Positions 26,160 to 35,163 of a stretch of DNA of 64,000 bases are shown here, one piece after another. A program made the position numbers and the translations under genes. The stretch covers positions 1 to 64,000 of the forward strand of contig NZ_QTQI01000032.1 in NCBI RefSeq assembly GCF_003853705.1, written 5' to 3'. The notes under the pieces were generated by a model, which was given only the letters and a program-made list of their open reading frames with translations, was not told where the DNA came from and did no database searches. The stretch comes from Burkholderia sp. Bp8992. Lineage in GTDB: Bacteria; Pseudomonadota; Gammaproteobacteria; Burkholderiales; Burkholderiaceae. Position 1 is the stretch's first letter, and each line of letters starts with the position of its first letter.

Positions 26160-27212
26160 ATGGATCAAGCTGCATTTGTCCCTGTTTTCAAGTTTCGCAC
26201 CATCGACTACCCCGAGCCGGACCGGTTCCACGTCTGGGTCAAGGACATGCTGTGCGACTACCGGCTCGACGACGAAGGCGGCCACGGCGCATGCGACGCG
26301 GAAGCCAGCGGCGCGGCGCTGGGCCCACTGATCTTGTCGGGCAGGCACTGGCACTCGCGCGCGCCGACCTATACGGTCCGCCGCACGCCGCGGCGGATCC
26401 GGCTCGACGGGCAGGATTCGATCCGCTTCACGCTGCTGCGCGGCGGTCGGGTCGCGAGCCATACCGGCGGGCCCGAGCTGATCAAGGGCGCCGGCGACCT
26501 GTTCGTCTACGACGTCGCGCAGATCAACGACAGCAAGGTCGAGGCCGGCGAAGTGATCAGCCTCGTCGTGCCCAGATACCTGCTGCCGAGCCATGCAGCG
26601 CAGATGCATGGCCAGACGCTAACGAGCGGCGTGGGCCGGCTGGTCGCCGACCAGATGCTGTCGCTGTTCCGGAACCTGCCGAACGTGCGCATGCAGGACG
26701 TGCCGAGCATCGTGCAATCGATGCTGTTGCTGCTGGCCGCGGCGGTGTCGCCGACCGCGCAGGCGTTGAACGACGCACGTGGCCCGATCGAACATGCGCT
26801 GGCCGACCGCGTGCGTCGCTACATCGACGTGCATCTGCTGGAGCCGGATCTCACGCCCGAACGGATCTGCCGCGACATCGGCGTGTCGCGGGCGCGGCTC
26901 TATCAGTTGTTCAAGGAAGAGGGCGGCGTGATGCGGCAGATCACGCGGCGGCGCTTGCGTCACGCGTATCACGTGCTCGGCGATCCGCAGCGCCGGCATC
27001 AGCGCATCGCGGAAATCGCATGGGCGCACGGCTTTCCCGACGAGAAGTATTTCCACCGGCTGTTCAAGGCGGAATTCGGCCACACGCCGAAGGAGACGCT
27101 CGAGTGCGCGGCCGCGCCGATCCTGCTGCCGTGCGGTGCAACCGATGCTCGCTGGGGCGACGGCGGCCGGCTGGCGGGATGGACGCTGCCGTTCGGGGTG
27201 CTCACCAACTGA
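26160..27212 (+). CDS. AraC-family transcriptional regulator
   Basis: 350 residues from ATG 26160. The N-terminal domain resembles the cupin-like AraC_binding_2 type (HWHSRAPTYTVRRTPRRIRL, GAGDLFVYD). The C-terminal AraC DNA-binding domain (about 215-320) has LTPERICRDIGVSRARLYQLFKEE and IAEIAWAHGFPDEKYFHRLFKAEFGHTPKE. It stands 146 bp after the small lipoprotein and runs tail to tail with the next gene, only 5 bp apart. The target is unknown; the upstream lipoprotein pair is the nearest candidate. Confidence 0.9.
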   Translation: MDQAAFVPVFKFRTIDYPEPDRFHVWVKDMLCDYRLDDEGGHGACDAEASGAALGPLILSGRHWHSRAPTYTVRRTPRRIRLDGQDSIRFTLLRGGRVASHTGGPELIKGAGDLFVYDVAQINDSKVEAGEVISLVVPRYLLPSHAAQMHGQTLTSGVGRLVADQMLSLFRNLPNVRMQDVPSIVQSMLLLLAAAVSPTAQALNDARGPIEHALADRVRRYIDVHLLEPDLTPERICRDIGVSRARLYQLFKEEGGVMRQITRRRLRHAYHVLGDPQRRHQRIAEIAWAHGFPDEKYFHRLFKAEFGHTPKETLECAAAPILLPCGATDARWGDGGRLAGWTLPFGVLTN

Positions 27213-27217
27213 GCGCG

Positions 27218-28630
27218 TCATGCGCATACGCTGCTGGCGATGCCTCCGTCGTCCATTTCGTCGAGCACGGCGCGCAAGTCGTCGATGGCCACCATCAGCT
27301 CGCGGACCTGCCGCAACGACGGGTACTGATGCAACACGGCTTGCCATTGCGGCAGGGTCAGCAGCGCGTGCCAGATGACGCCGAGGCCGTCCGGATCGGT
27401 ATCCGGCCGTTGCGCGAGCGCGCTCGCGTATTCGAGGCTCGCCTGTGCGGACAGCAACTGCATCCGGCTTGCGGCGCCCAGCAGGCGCGGCGTGGTGTCC
27501 GCGGACGCGTCGCAGCAATACAGCACTTCGCGTGGCAGCGCCGCTTCGTCGGTCGTCAATGCATGCAGCGATGCGCCATGCACGTGCACCGTGCCCTGAT
27601 GCGTCTCGAATGCATAGACCGTGTCGGGCGCGGCCTGCGCGAGCAGGTTCAGGCCGCGCAGCAGGCGCGGCAGATCGGTCGTTGCGGCATCCGCGGAGGC
27701 CTTCGCTTCGACCAGGAAGCGCACGTTCCATGCGGACGCCGGGTCGCTGCCCCGCGCGCGTTCGAGCAGGATCGCGTCCCATTCGGTTTTCGCGCGATCG
27801 TGCCGGCCCGGGATCGACGAAGGCACGCGCATCGACGTGACCACGCGGTAGGTGCGTTGCTCGTCCACCGCGTCGAGCCTGCGCGCCAGTGCGTCGAGCG
27901 CCTGTGCCGCCAGCGCCTCGACGGCCGCGCCGCGCTGCTGGGACGCGGCGCCCTGCGCGACGGCGACGGTGCTGCCGACGAGCGGCCCCTGTCGGACCCA
28001 CAGCGCGCGGTAGCGACGGACGTCCTCGTCCGCGGCCAGCGCATCGAGTCGCAGCAAGCGTTCGAGCGCGGGGCTGTCCTCGAGCCTGACGATGTCCTGC
28101 TCGAACGCTTCGTCGGTCGCCATCTCGGGCAGTGCGAGCAGTTGCGCGAGCGCCGCATGCAGTTCGGCCCACGACGCAGAGGTCGCGGCCGCATGCAGGC
28201 GCGCGAGGCCGTCGCGTTGCCATGCCTGCGCGCTGCGTTCGAGCTTGGCCGGGTGTGCGACCGCATTGACCGCCGAGTGCAGCGCGCGCCGGTCCTGCTC
28301 GGCGTGCGCGGCCAGCGAGGCATATTCGCGCACGCTCGGCGCATCGTGCCGCAGCACCGACGCCTGAAAGGACGGATCGCCGGATTCAGGATCCATCGCG
28401 TCGCGGATCATCCGCGCGAGCGCATCGATGAAGCGCTGCCGTAATGCCGCACCGGGCGCCTGGCCCTCCGTCTGCATCCGGCGCGCTTCCTCGATCACGA
28501 TTGCGAGGGCGGTGGCCGGATTCGTGCCGTCGGTCAGCGACAGCGTGCTGTCGAGCGGCGGCAGCCGGTAGCGGCGAGCGACGATGCGCAGGGTTTCGTC
28601 GAACAGGGCGGGAAGCGGTGTCAGCGACAT
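27218..28630 (-). CDS. Hypothetical protein with PD-(D/E)XK nuclease-like motif, 470 aa
   Basis: The start is taken at ATG 28630 (MSLTPLPALFDETLRIVARR); the longer frame to 28729 has no support. The N-terminal 200 residues are helical. From about residue 240 there is a strand-rich part: VEALAAQALDALARRL, YRVVTSMRVPSSIPG, then TEWDAILLE, a gap of about 15 residues, and NVRFLVEAKASADAATTD. An acidic residue followed by ExK on the next strand is the PD-(D/E)XK nuclease pattern, and a helix follows as expected. I know no experimental function. It is monocistronic, convergent with the AraC gene, and about 270 bp downstream of the FAH-family gene's stop. Confidence 0.72.
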   Translation of the reverse strand: MSLTPLPALFDETLRIVARRYRLPPLDSTLSLTDGTNPATALAIVIEEARRMQTEGQAPGAALRQRFIDALARMIRDAMDPESGDPSFQASVLRHDAPSVREYASLAAHAEQDRRALHSAVNAVAHPAKLERSAQAWQRDGLARLHAAATSASWAELHAALAQLLALPEMATDEAFEQDIVRLEDSPALERLLRLDALAADEDVRRYRALWVRQGPLVGSTVAVAQGAASQQRGAAVEALAAQALDALARRLDAVDEQRTYRVVTSMRVPSSIPGRHDRAKTEWDAILLERARGSDPASAWNVRFLVEAKASADAATTDLPRLLRGLNLLAQAAPDTVYAFETHQGTVHVHGASLHALTTDEAALPREVLYCCDASADTTPRLLGAASRMQLLSAQASLEYASALAQRPDTDPDGLGVIWHALLTLPQWQAVLHQYPSLRQVRELMVAIDDLRAVLDEMDDGGIASSVCA

Positions 28631-28899
28631 GGCGGGTATCGGCGTGAAAGCGGTTCGCGTGCGCGGCACTTGGGCCGCGAGCGCGATGATGTGCAACGTT
28701 ATCACGGCGGGGCGCGGCGGATCGATCACGGGGCTGCCGTGGCGGTGCGAGACGCGACCGCATACGGCGTCAGCTGCGTCGGATGTCTTCGGTCAGTGCG
28801 TGTCTGTCTGCGCGTGCCGATCGGCATCGACGCGGCTGGCGCCCGCCGGCCGCGATGACGTTGCCGTCGCGCAAGCCCGCGCAGCCACGCACCTGACCG

Positions 28900-29661
28900 T
28901 CACGCGGTCAACGTCACCGACAGGCTGCCCAGCTCGCCGAAGCGGACCGTCAGCGCATCGCCGAGCGGCACGTCGATCGCGCCCGCGTACGAACCGGTCG
29001 TCACGATCTGCCCGGCGCGCACCGCGTCGCCGCGCGACGCGAGGAAATTGACGAGCCATACCAGCGGCTGCAGCGGATCGCCGTCCGGATGGCGGCCGTC
29101 GATCGTGCGGTTCAGCGCGCCTTCGAACGACAGCGCCAGCGTCGCGAGCGGCACGTTCAATCCGTCGGGCACGACGGGGCCGACGCACAGCCCCTGGTTG
29201 AATTGCCCATCGGCCAGCAGCTCGAACTTCGACGCGCGCGCCGGCTCCGCATAGCGGCAGCCGAGCACCTCGAGCACGATGCGCACTTCGCGGATCGCCG
29301 CGCGCACGTCGCCTTCTTCATAGGGCTGCTCGCGTGCCGGCAGGTCGCGATCGAGCACGAACGCGATTTCCGGCTCGATCCGCACGATCGGGCCGCCGAC
29401 GACGCGATACGGCGCATCGGCTTCGCGGATCGTCGACGCGAAGATCGGCGCGAGGATCACGCGGTCGGGCGGCGGCAGCGCGCATTTCCATCCGCCGACG
29501 GGTTCGCCGAGCAGGTCGGCCACGCGCTGCTGGATCGCGAGTGCGGTGTCGACGTCCTCGGGGCGCAGCGCATCGGGCAACAGCGGGCCGGGCGAGCCGG
29601 CATGGCGGGCGGCGACGAGATGCTGGGCGGCGCCGTCCACGCGTTCGATAGTCGTTGTCAT
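28900..29661 (-). CDS. 2-keto-4-pentenoate hydratase-like protein (FAH superfamily)
   Basis: 253 residues from ATG 29661. The fold family is fumarylacetoacetate hydrolase/MhpD: VGGWKCALPPP near the N-terminus, the metal-binding acidic segment VRIEPEIAFVLDRDLP, then ASKFELLADGQFNQG and a C-terminal GSYAGAIDVPLGD. MhpD-type enzymes hydrate 2-hydroxypentadienoate in meta-cleavage pathways. No other meta-cleavage genes are adjacent, so the substrate is open. The gap to the next minus-strand gene (28631-28899) shows nothing. Confidence 0.85.
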   Translation of the reverse strand: MTTTIERVDGAAQHLVAARHAGSPGPLLPDALRPEDVDTALAIQQRVADLLGEPVGGWKCALPPPDRVILAPIFASTIREADAPYRVVGGPIVRIEPEIAFVLDRDLPAREQPYEEGDVRAAIREVRIVLEVLGCRYAEPARASKFELLADGQFNQGLCVGPVVPDGLNVPLATLALSFEGALNRTIDGRHPDGDPLQPLVWLVNFLASRGDAVRAGQIVTTGSYAGAIDVPLGDALTVRFGELGSLSVTLTA

Positions 29662-29958
29662 GTCGGTTGAGCGAGTTGAAAGTGGGGCCGGCAAAAAAGG
29701 GCCGGACGAAAGTCGCATGGTCGATGATAGCGCCTTCGGCGCGATGGCTGCTCGAAAGCCCCTTCGGCGGACCGGCTGTCGGCTGCTGTTCCGGGCGTCG
29801 CCGAAAACGCGATGACCGAGCTCACGTCGCGTCGCTTTGCCGCATGCGCGGCTCCGGCCGGGCTTGACGATCGTCAACGTCCGTCGCCGTCGCCGGCCGA
29901 TGATGGTGTCATGGCCGAGCGCGATGGGGCGCGCGGCAGTTCACCCAGCGAGGTTCGC

Positions 29959-30438
29959 ATGTACAAGAAGATCATGGTGGCCGTCGACGGCAGCGCTTCG
30001 TCGAAACAGGCGCTTGCCGAGGCCGTGAAGATGGCGCTCGCCGGCGATACGCACGTCAGCGTCGTGTATGTGGTCGACAAGTCGGTGCTGTTCACGTACG
30101 CAGGCCGTCTCGATCCGCATGCGCTCGTCGAGGAAATCCGCGACGAGGGGCGCAAGGTGCTGCGCGAAGCCGAACAGATCGTCGCGCTGGCCGGCGCGAA
30201 AGGCGAGGCCGAACTCGTCGATACCGAGAGTATCGGCGAGGACATCGCGGAACGCCTGCAACGCTATGTGAGGGAGCGCGGCATCGATCTCGCGGTGGTC
30301 GGCACGCACGGACGCCGCGGCCTGCGGCGCATGCTGCTCGGCAGCGTCGCCGAGCGCTTCGTGCGCGGTTCGAATTGCCCGGTGCTGCTGATTCGCGGCG
30401 ACGACACCGACGAGCCGGCCGCTGCCGCAGCAGCCTGA
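29959..30438 (+). CDS. Universal stress protein (UspA family)
   Basis: 159 residues from ATG 29959, with CGAGG as ribosome site. It has the Usp fold: N-terminal YKKIMVAVDGSASSKQALAEA and the C-terminal ATP-binding signature GTHGRRGLRRMLLGSVAERFVRGSNCPVLLIR, which follows the G-x2-G-x9-G-S pattern of ATP-binding members. A poly-alanine tail ends the protein. A two-helix membrane protein gene follows after 14 bp and is likely co-transcribed. The gap before it (29662-29958) contains the divergent promoters but nothing else recognisable. Confidence 0.93.
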   Translation: MYKKIMVAVDGSASSKQALAEAVKMALAGDTHVSVVYVVDKSVLFTYAGRLDPHALVEEIRDEGRKVLREAEQIVALAGAKGEAELVDTESIGEDIAERLQRYVRERGIDLAVVGTHGRRGLRRMLLGSVAERFVRGSNCPVLLIRGDDTDEPAAAAAA

Positions 30439-30452
30439 CGCGGCGGCACGCG

Positions 30453-30644
30453 ATGATACGTCGCCAGTACCGCATCGTCGTCGCGGCGATTGCCGTGTTC
30501 GTGTCGCTCGTGGGGATGATGGCCGTCGTGACGGGGCTGCTGTTCGACGAAGCGATGGCGCTGCGCGGCGGCGCCATCGCGTTGATCGTCGGCGTGGCCG
30601 GCTTCGTCGTGATGCTCAATCCGGGCGCGAAAGGCGAGGAGTGA
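30453..30644 (+). CDS. Small membrane protein, 63 aa
   Basis: ATG 30453 opens MIRRQYRIVVAAIAVFVSLV. Two hydrophobic helices (about residues 8-27 and 38-57) with a short loop between them, a positively charged N-terminus and a charged tail (NPGAKGEE), predict a two-span inner-membrane protein. It follows the universal stress gene by 14 bp. I recognise no family. Too short for a firm call, but composition and position favour a real gene. Confidence 0.6.
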   Translation: MIRRQYRIVVAAIAVFVSLVGMMAVVTGLLFDEAMALRGGAIALIVGVAGFVVMLNPGAKGEE

Positions 30645-30741
30645 CGCGGGAGGCCGCATCTCGCGCGTGTGCGTCAACCCGGTCGCACAGGCTTCGCGCA
30701 GGCCGTTTCCGACCGCACGCGCTTCTGTCAAACTGGCGCCC

Positions 30742-32478
30742 ATGAAACCGCGCCTCGCTTCACCGCCTTCCCCCGATTCCGCGCCTGCGCCCGCAGGCTT
30801 TCCCGACGCCGACGAACTGGCCGCGCTGCGCGCGTGGTACGCGGGCATGACCGTGCGCCAGGCCGTCGAGCGCTACCTGCCCGATCGCCTCGGCGAAGGG
30901 CGGTCGGCGCGCGGCGCGATCGGCGCGATTCGCCGCCGCCTCGTGCGCGTCGCGCGGCAGGCCGGCCGGGCCGATCTCGCGGAACGGCTCGGCCATGCCG
31001 ACGGTGAGCGTTTACGGGAGGCGAAAGCCGCGGCCGAAGCGATCGCCCTGCTGCGTCATGCGCGTGCGCCAATCCCGCAGATCAGCGACGACGTCGGTCT
31101 GTGGCTGCCCGCCCGCGCGGTCGTCGCGCTGCGTGCGCATGGCATCGCGACGCTGGCCGACCTGACGGTGCGGATTCCGCGCCGGCGCCAGTGGTGGCGC
31201 GCGATCGCGGGCCTCGGCGCGGCCGGTGCGCGGCGCATCGAGGCATTCTTCGCCGGGCATCCGGACCTGACCGAACGGGCGCGCGCACTGATCGCCGCGA
31301 CGCCGCGCGGCAGCATCGTGCCGTGGGAGCAGCTGAAGCTGCCGCACGAAGTCGACGGCTCGGCCGGCACGTTCCGCGCGCCGCGCGCGACCAGCACGCT
31401 CGACGCGGACAACGACTACGCGGCCGTGCACGCCTGGCTGTCGCTGCACGAATCGGCCGCGACGCGGCGTGCATACCGGAAGGAGGCCGAGCGGCTGATC
31501 CTGTGGGCAATCGTCGAGCGCGGCCGCGCGTTGTCGTCGCTGACGACCGAGGATGCGGTCGCCTATCGCGCGTTCATCCGGCGCCCGACACCGCACGAAC
31601 GCTGGGTCGGGCCGGTGCGGCCGCGCGGCGCGCCCGACTGGCGGCCGTTCTCGGGCGCGCTGTCCGCGCGGTCGGCGGCGTATACGTTGTCGGTGCTCGG
31701 CGCGCTGTTCCGCTGGTTGATCGAACAGCGCTACCTGCTCGCGAATCCGTTCGCGGGCGTGAAGGTGCGCGACACGGGCGGCGCGAACGCGCTCGACACG
31801 TCGCATGCGTTTACCGAAGGCGAGTGGCTGCTGGTCCGCACGATCGCCGACGGGCTCGAGTTTCAGAAGCGCACGCCGGTCGGCGCGCCGCAGCCGGGCT
31901 GGACGCCGGCAGCCGCGCAACGGCTGCGCTTCATCCTCGATTTCGGCTACGCGACCGGGCTGCGCGCGAGCGAGCTGGTCGGCGCGACGCTCGGCGGCAT
32001 CGAGACCGACGCGCACGGCGACGCATGGCTGAAGGTGATCGGCAAGGGGAGCAAGGCCGCACGCGTCGCGCTGCCGCCGCTTGCGCGCTCGGCGCTCGAT
32101 CGCTATCTGGTCGCGCGCCGGCTGCCGGTGACACCGGTGCGCTGGCGGCCCGATACGCCGCTGATCGCGAGTCTCGCGGAAGACGGTGTAGCCGCGATCA
32201 CGAGCGTGCGGCTGTGGAAGGTGATGCAGCGTTTCTTTGCGCAGACGGCCGATGCCGTCGAGGCCGATAACCCGGCACTCGCGCAGAAGCTGCGCCAGGC
32301 GAGCCCGCACTGGATGCGGCATACGCATGCAACTCACGCACTTGCGCGCGGGGCGGAGCTGACGACGGTGCGCGACAACCTGCGGCATGCGTCGATCTCG
32401 ACGACGTCGATCTATCTGCACGGCGACGACGTGAAGCGCGCGCGGCAGATGTCGAGCGCATTCGCGGCCGACAAGTAA
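30742..32478 (+). CDS. Phage-type tyrosine recombinase with large N-terminal domain
   Basis: 578 residues from ATG 30742. The N-terminal about 170 residues look like the DUF3701-type extension found in a subset of Burkholderia and Ralstonia integrases (LAALRAWYAGMTVRQAVERYL). A SAM-like core-binding domain follows (AVHAWLSLHESAATRRAYRKE), then the catalytic domain: R408 in YATGLRASELV, K438 in GKGSKAARV, H523-x2-R526 in HWMRHTHATH and nucleophile Y558 in TSIYLHGDD. All catalytic residues are present, so it should be active. No tRNA, att repeat, excisionase or phage genes adjoin it, so it may be a resident recombinase. Confidence 0.9.
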   Translation: MKPRLASPPSPDSAPAPAGFPDADELAALRAWYAGMTVRQAVERYLPDRLGEGRSARGAIGAIRRRLVRVARQAGRADLAERLGHADGERLREAKAAAEAIALLRHARAPIPQISDDVGLWLPARAVVALRAHGIATLADLTVRIPRRRQWWRAIAGLGAAGARRIEAFFAGHPDLTERARALIAATPRGSIVPWEQLKLPHEVDGSAGTFRAPRATSTLDADNDYAAVHAWLSLHESAATRRAYRKEAERLILWAIVERGRALSSLTTEDAVAYRAFIRRPTPHERWVGPVRPRGAPDWRPFSGALSARSAAYTLSVLGALFRWLIEQRYLLANPFAGVKVRDTGGANALDTSHAFTEGEWLLVRTIADGLEFQKRTPVGAPQPGWTPAAAQRLRFILDFGYATGLRASELVGATLGGIETDAHGDAWLKVIGKGSKAARVALPPLARSALDRYLVARRLPVTPVRWRPDTPLIASLAEDGVAAITSVRLWKVMQRFFAQTADAVEADNPALAQKLRQASPHWMRHTHATHALARGAELTTVRDNLRHASISTTSIYLHGDDVKRARQMSSAFAADK

Positions 32479-32529
32479 GCGGCGCGAGCGGCGGCACACC
32501 TGCGCGCTTGCGCGAGCCGATCAGGCCGG

Positions 32530-34560
32530 TCAGTCGCCGGCCGGGTCGTCGCGTTCCGCCGCCACGCGTGCGAGCCATTCCGCGTAACTCGAGGCGACGC
32601 GCTCGCGCAGCTCGTCGTCATGCCACACGCGGATCACCTGGCCGGCTACGCCGCCTTCCGCGGGATCGAGGTCGATGCACAGATGATTGCCGTTGCCGTC
32701 GTGCGTGAACGGAATCCACTTGAGGTTGTACCAGTCGTCGCGGATGCCGGCGTCGGGCTCCGACGTCATTTCGTCGAAGTCGCCGCCGGTAACGAGTTTC
32801 CGCCAGATCGACCATTGCGCGACGATCTCCTGCGCGCTGAGCAACGCGTCGCTTTCGGTGAATACGGCGTCCGGATCGGCTTGCCCGTCGTGCAGCCGGA
32901 GGCTGTCGATCACGTCGTCGGGCAGCATCGCACCCAGTGCGGCATGCAATTCGGCAAGCACATGATCGTCGGCCGGTCCGTTCAGGCCGCCCGGCAAGCT
33001 GGCGGGATGGGCGGCGATCGCGTGTTCGATGCGTTTCCACGTGTCGCGAACATCAGGCGTCGCCGTGCCGGCAACCGGTGCGTCGGGGGAGGGTGCGGCC
33101 TGCTGCGGCTGCGCCGGAACGTTCGCGGTTTCGTCCGCCGTCACGCCGGTGGGCGACGTGCGCGTGCCGGTGCCGTCCAGCCGCAGGAACAGGACGGGCG
33201 TCCCGGCCGGCAGCACATCGACGCCCGCCGGGATCGCGACGAGCACGTCGGCTTGCGCGACACCGCGAATCGGCCCGTCACCCTGGAACGGCAGCAGGCG
33301 GACGCGCGATTCGCCGCGCTCGGTGGCGGACAGGTTGCCCCATCGCATCCCGTTGCATTCGGCATCGGGTTCGACGTCGTGCGCGGTCAGTGCGGTTTCC
33401 CAGTACGGCCCCGGCGCCGCGACATGCTCCAGAGAATCGAGCACGTGCGGGACGATCGTGTGCAGCAGCACGGCGACGCCGCTCGTATGTCCCGGCAGGT
33501 TGACCAGCACGGCCTGGTCGTAGCTGACGAATGCCTCGGTGCGGTCAGCGACGCCGGACGGCATGGGGGTTTTGACGGTCCACTTCGTCGGCGGCGAACG
33601 GTTGTCGCTTCGCCCGATATTGAACCGCTCGCCGGGTGCCTGCTTGATCGCGATCCGCTCGGAACTGTTCGGATACATCGTCTGCGCATTCAGCCCGTGA
33701 ATCCCGAACGGCGCGCCGGCCGGCAACCCGGCACCGACGATCAGGTCGTAGCGGCCGGAAAGCGCGCCCAGCTGCTGCCTGAATTCCCGTTCGTTGCGCT
33801 CCACGTCGGACGACCACGGAAACGACGCGTGCAGCGGCAGATATTCGACCGCCGGGACGTCATAGCCCCATTGCCGCAGCACCGCGCGCAGATACGGGCC
33901 CATCGAGTCGAATCGTTGCCAGGGCTCGCGCGCGTGACCCGGCGGCACCCCATCGTAGCCGGCGATCACGACGCCGACACGCGGCCGCTTCGTGACGGCA
34001 ACGTCGCGCACACCTGCCGCGATCAGCGCCGCCTGCCGCGCAGGCGTGATCCGCGACCCTTTCGCGAGGAGCAGCTGTCCTTTCCGGAACTCACTGCCGA
34101 TGGCGATCACGTGTTGTCCTTCCGCCAGCGGCGCATGAAACCGCAGGCGTGCGCCCGTGTTCGAGTCGATCCACTGATGCTCGGCTTTCGGCGCAACCGT
34201 GTCGGCGTGATCCGGCATCGCGACGTATGCCGGAATGCTGGCCGCTTGCCGTTCGCCGAGCGCGCGGGCGGCCGGGCTGGCCGTGCGCGACGCCAGTTCG
34301 CCCAGCGCGACCTTGCAGTCGAGCTCGACGGGTTCGCGGCCAGAAGCGGTTGCCGTATCGGCCGCACGCAGCGCGTAGCCGTCGCAGGCGGCCAGCGGAA
34401 CGGACGGAACGTCGTCCGGTGCGAGGATGTCCTCCGCCGTGACGCGCAATGCCGCTTCGTCGATCGCGATCGACTCGCTCAGCATCGCACCGGGAACGAG
34501 ACGCCGGCATGGTTCATAGGCCTGCCTGAGCCATGCGGGATAGTGGGCGGGTACGCTCAT
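32530..34560 (-). CDS. Degenerate MoeA-like domain fused to a SUKH (SMI1/KNR4) domain
   Basis: 676 residues. Residues 1-440 follow the MoeA architecture but with altered signatures: CDGYAL (59-64) for MDGYA, AGYDG (200-204) for TGDEL, GAGLPAGA (276-283) for the GGxSxGD loop, and LPGHTS (355-360) for LPGNP. A Pro/Ala-rich linker (about 460-500) leads to a SUKH domain (506-670) with WYNLKWIPFTHDGNGNHLCI and IRVWHDDELRERVASSYAEW, typical of SMI1/KNR4 proteins. SUKH domains are common as immunity proteins against polymorphic toxins; MoeA inserts molybdenum into molybdopterin. A fusion of the two is unexpected. A canonical MoeA is encoded at 49.1-50.4 kb, so this copy need not be catalytic. It is divergent from the TfoX-like gene. 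Confidence 0.75.
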   Translation of the reverse strand: MSVPAHYPAWLRQAYEPCRRLVPGAMLSESIAIDEAALRVTAEDILAPDDVPSVPLAACDGYALRAADTATASGREPVELDCKVALGELASRTASPAARALGERQAASIPAYVAMPDHADTVAPKAEHQWIDSNTGARLRFHAPLAEGQHVIAIGSEFRKGQLLLAKGSRITPARQAALIAAGVRDVAVTKRPRVGVVIAGYDGVPPGHAREPWQRFDSMGPYLRAVLRQWGYDVPAVEYLPLHASFPWSSDVERNEREFRQQLGALSGRYDLIVGAGLPAGAPFGIHGLNAQTMYPNSSERIAIKQAPGERFNIGRSDNRSPPTKWTVKTPMPSGVADRTEAFVSYDQAVLVNLPGHTSGVAVLLHTIVPHVLDSLEHVAAPGPYWETALTAHDVEPDAECNGMRWGNLSATERGESRVRLLPFQGDGPIRGVAQADVLVAIPAGVDVLPAGTPVLFLRLDGTGTRTSPTGVTADETANVPAQPQQAAPSPDAPVAGTATPDVRDTWKRIEHAIAAHPASLPGGLNGPADDHVLAELHAALGAMLPDDVIDSLRLHDGQADPDAVFTESDALLSAQEIVAQWSIWRKLVTGGDFDEMTSEPDAGIRDDWYNLKWIPFTHDGNGNHLCIDLDPAEGGVAGQVIRVWHDDELRERVASSYAEWLARVAAERDDPAGD

Positions 34561-34770
34561 CGGGTTCCTCGTCGTGAAGCGCCATTGGACGATTCATCGC
34601 GCTGCGATGTAACTGTCAGGTGTGTCAGGAGATTGTCGGCCAGCGAAGTGGGCCCGTGCGGCAATACGCTTTCCGTCGACGAATCGATGACGCGCCGCAG
34701 CGCATCTGCCGATGGAGCGGAACGGTCGGTGCACATGACGGTCATAAATTTTTTTCGCAAGGAGCAGTGA

Positions 34771-35094
34771 ATGGCATCGAGCCAGGGCACGGTCGATTTC
34801 ATCGTCGAGCAGATCGCGGCGGCCGGTACGGTATCGGCCCGCAAGATGTTCGGAGAATACGGCATCTATTGCGACGGCAGGATGGTCGCGCTCGTCTGCG
34901 ACGACCGGCTGTTCGTCAAGCCGACGCCGGAAGGGCGCGCGTATCTCGGCGCCTGCGAAGAAGCGCCGCCGTATCCGACCGCGAAGCCGCACCTCGTCAT
35001 CGCCGGCGATCGCTGGGACGACCGCGAATGGCTGTCCGCACTGATCCGGATCACCGCCGCGCAATTGCCGATGCCGGTGAAGCGGAGCCGATAG
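34771..35094 (+). CDS. TfoX/Sxy N-terminal domain protein
   Basis: 107 residues from ATG 34771 with an AAGGAGCAG ribosome site. It holds only the TfoX N-terminal domain: SARKMFGEYGIYCDGRMVALVCDDRLFVKPT, with the RKMFGxYG signature. The C-terminal TfoX domain, present in the full competence regulator of Haemophilus and E. coli Sxy, is absent. Such stand-alone proteins are widespread and uncharacterised. It is followed after about 70 bp by a secreted protein gene on the same strand. Confidence 0.85.
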   Translation: MASSQGTVDFIVEQIAAAGTVSARKMFGEYGIYCDGRMVALVCDDRLFVKPTPEGRAYLGACEEAPPYPTAKPHLVIAGDRWDDREWLSALIRITAAQLPMPVKRSR

Positions 35095-35163
35095 CGGCAG
35101 CGTGACATGCAGGCGTATTCTGTGACACATGCGCGCGACCATCGCGCGGCAGGGAGTACAAGA

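Noticed and set aside
30645-30741. tRNA or attachment site for the tyrosine recombinase
   Set aside because: No tRNA-like cloverleaf or direct repeat could be found flanking the gene.
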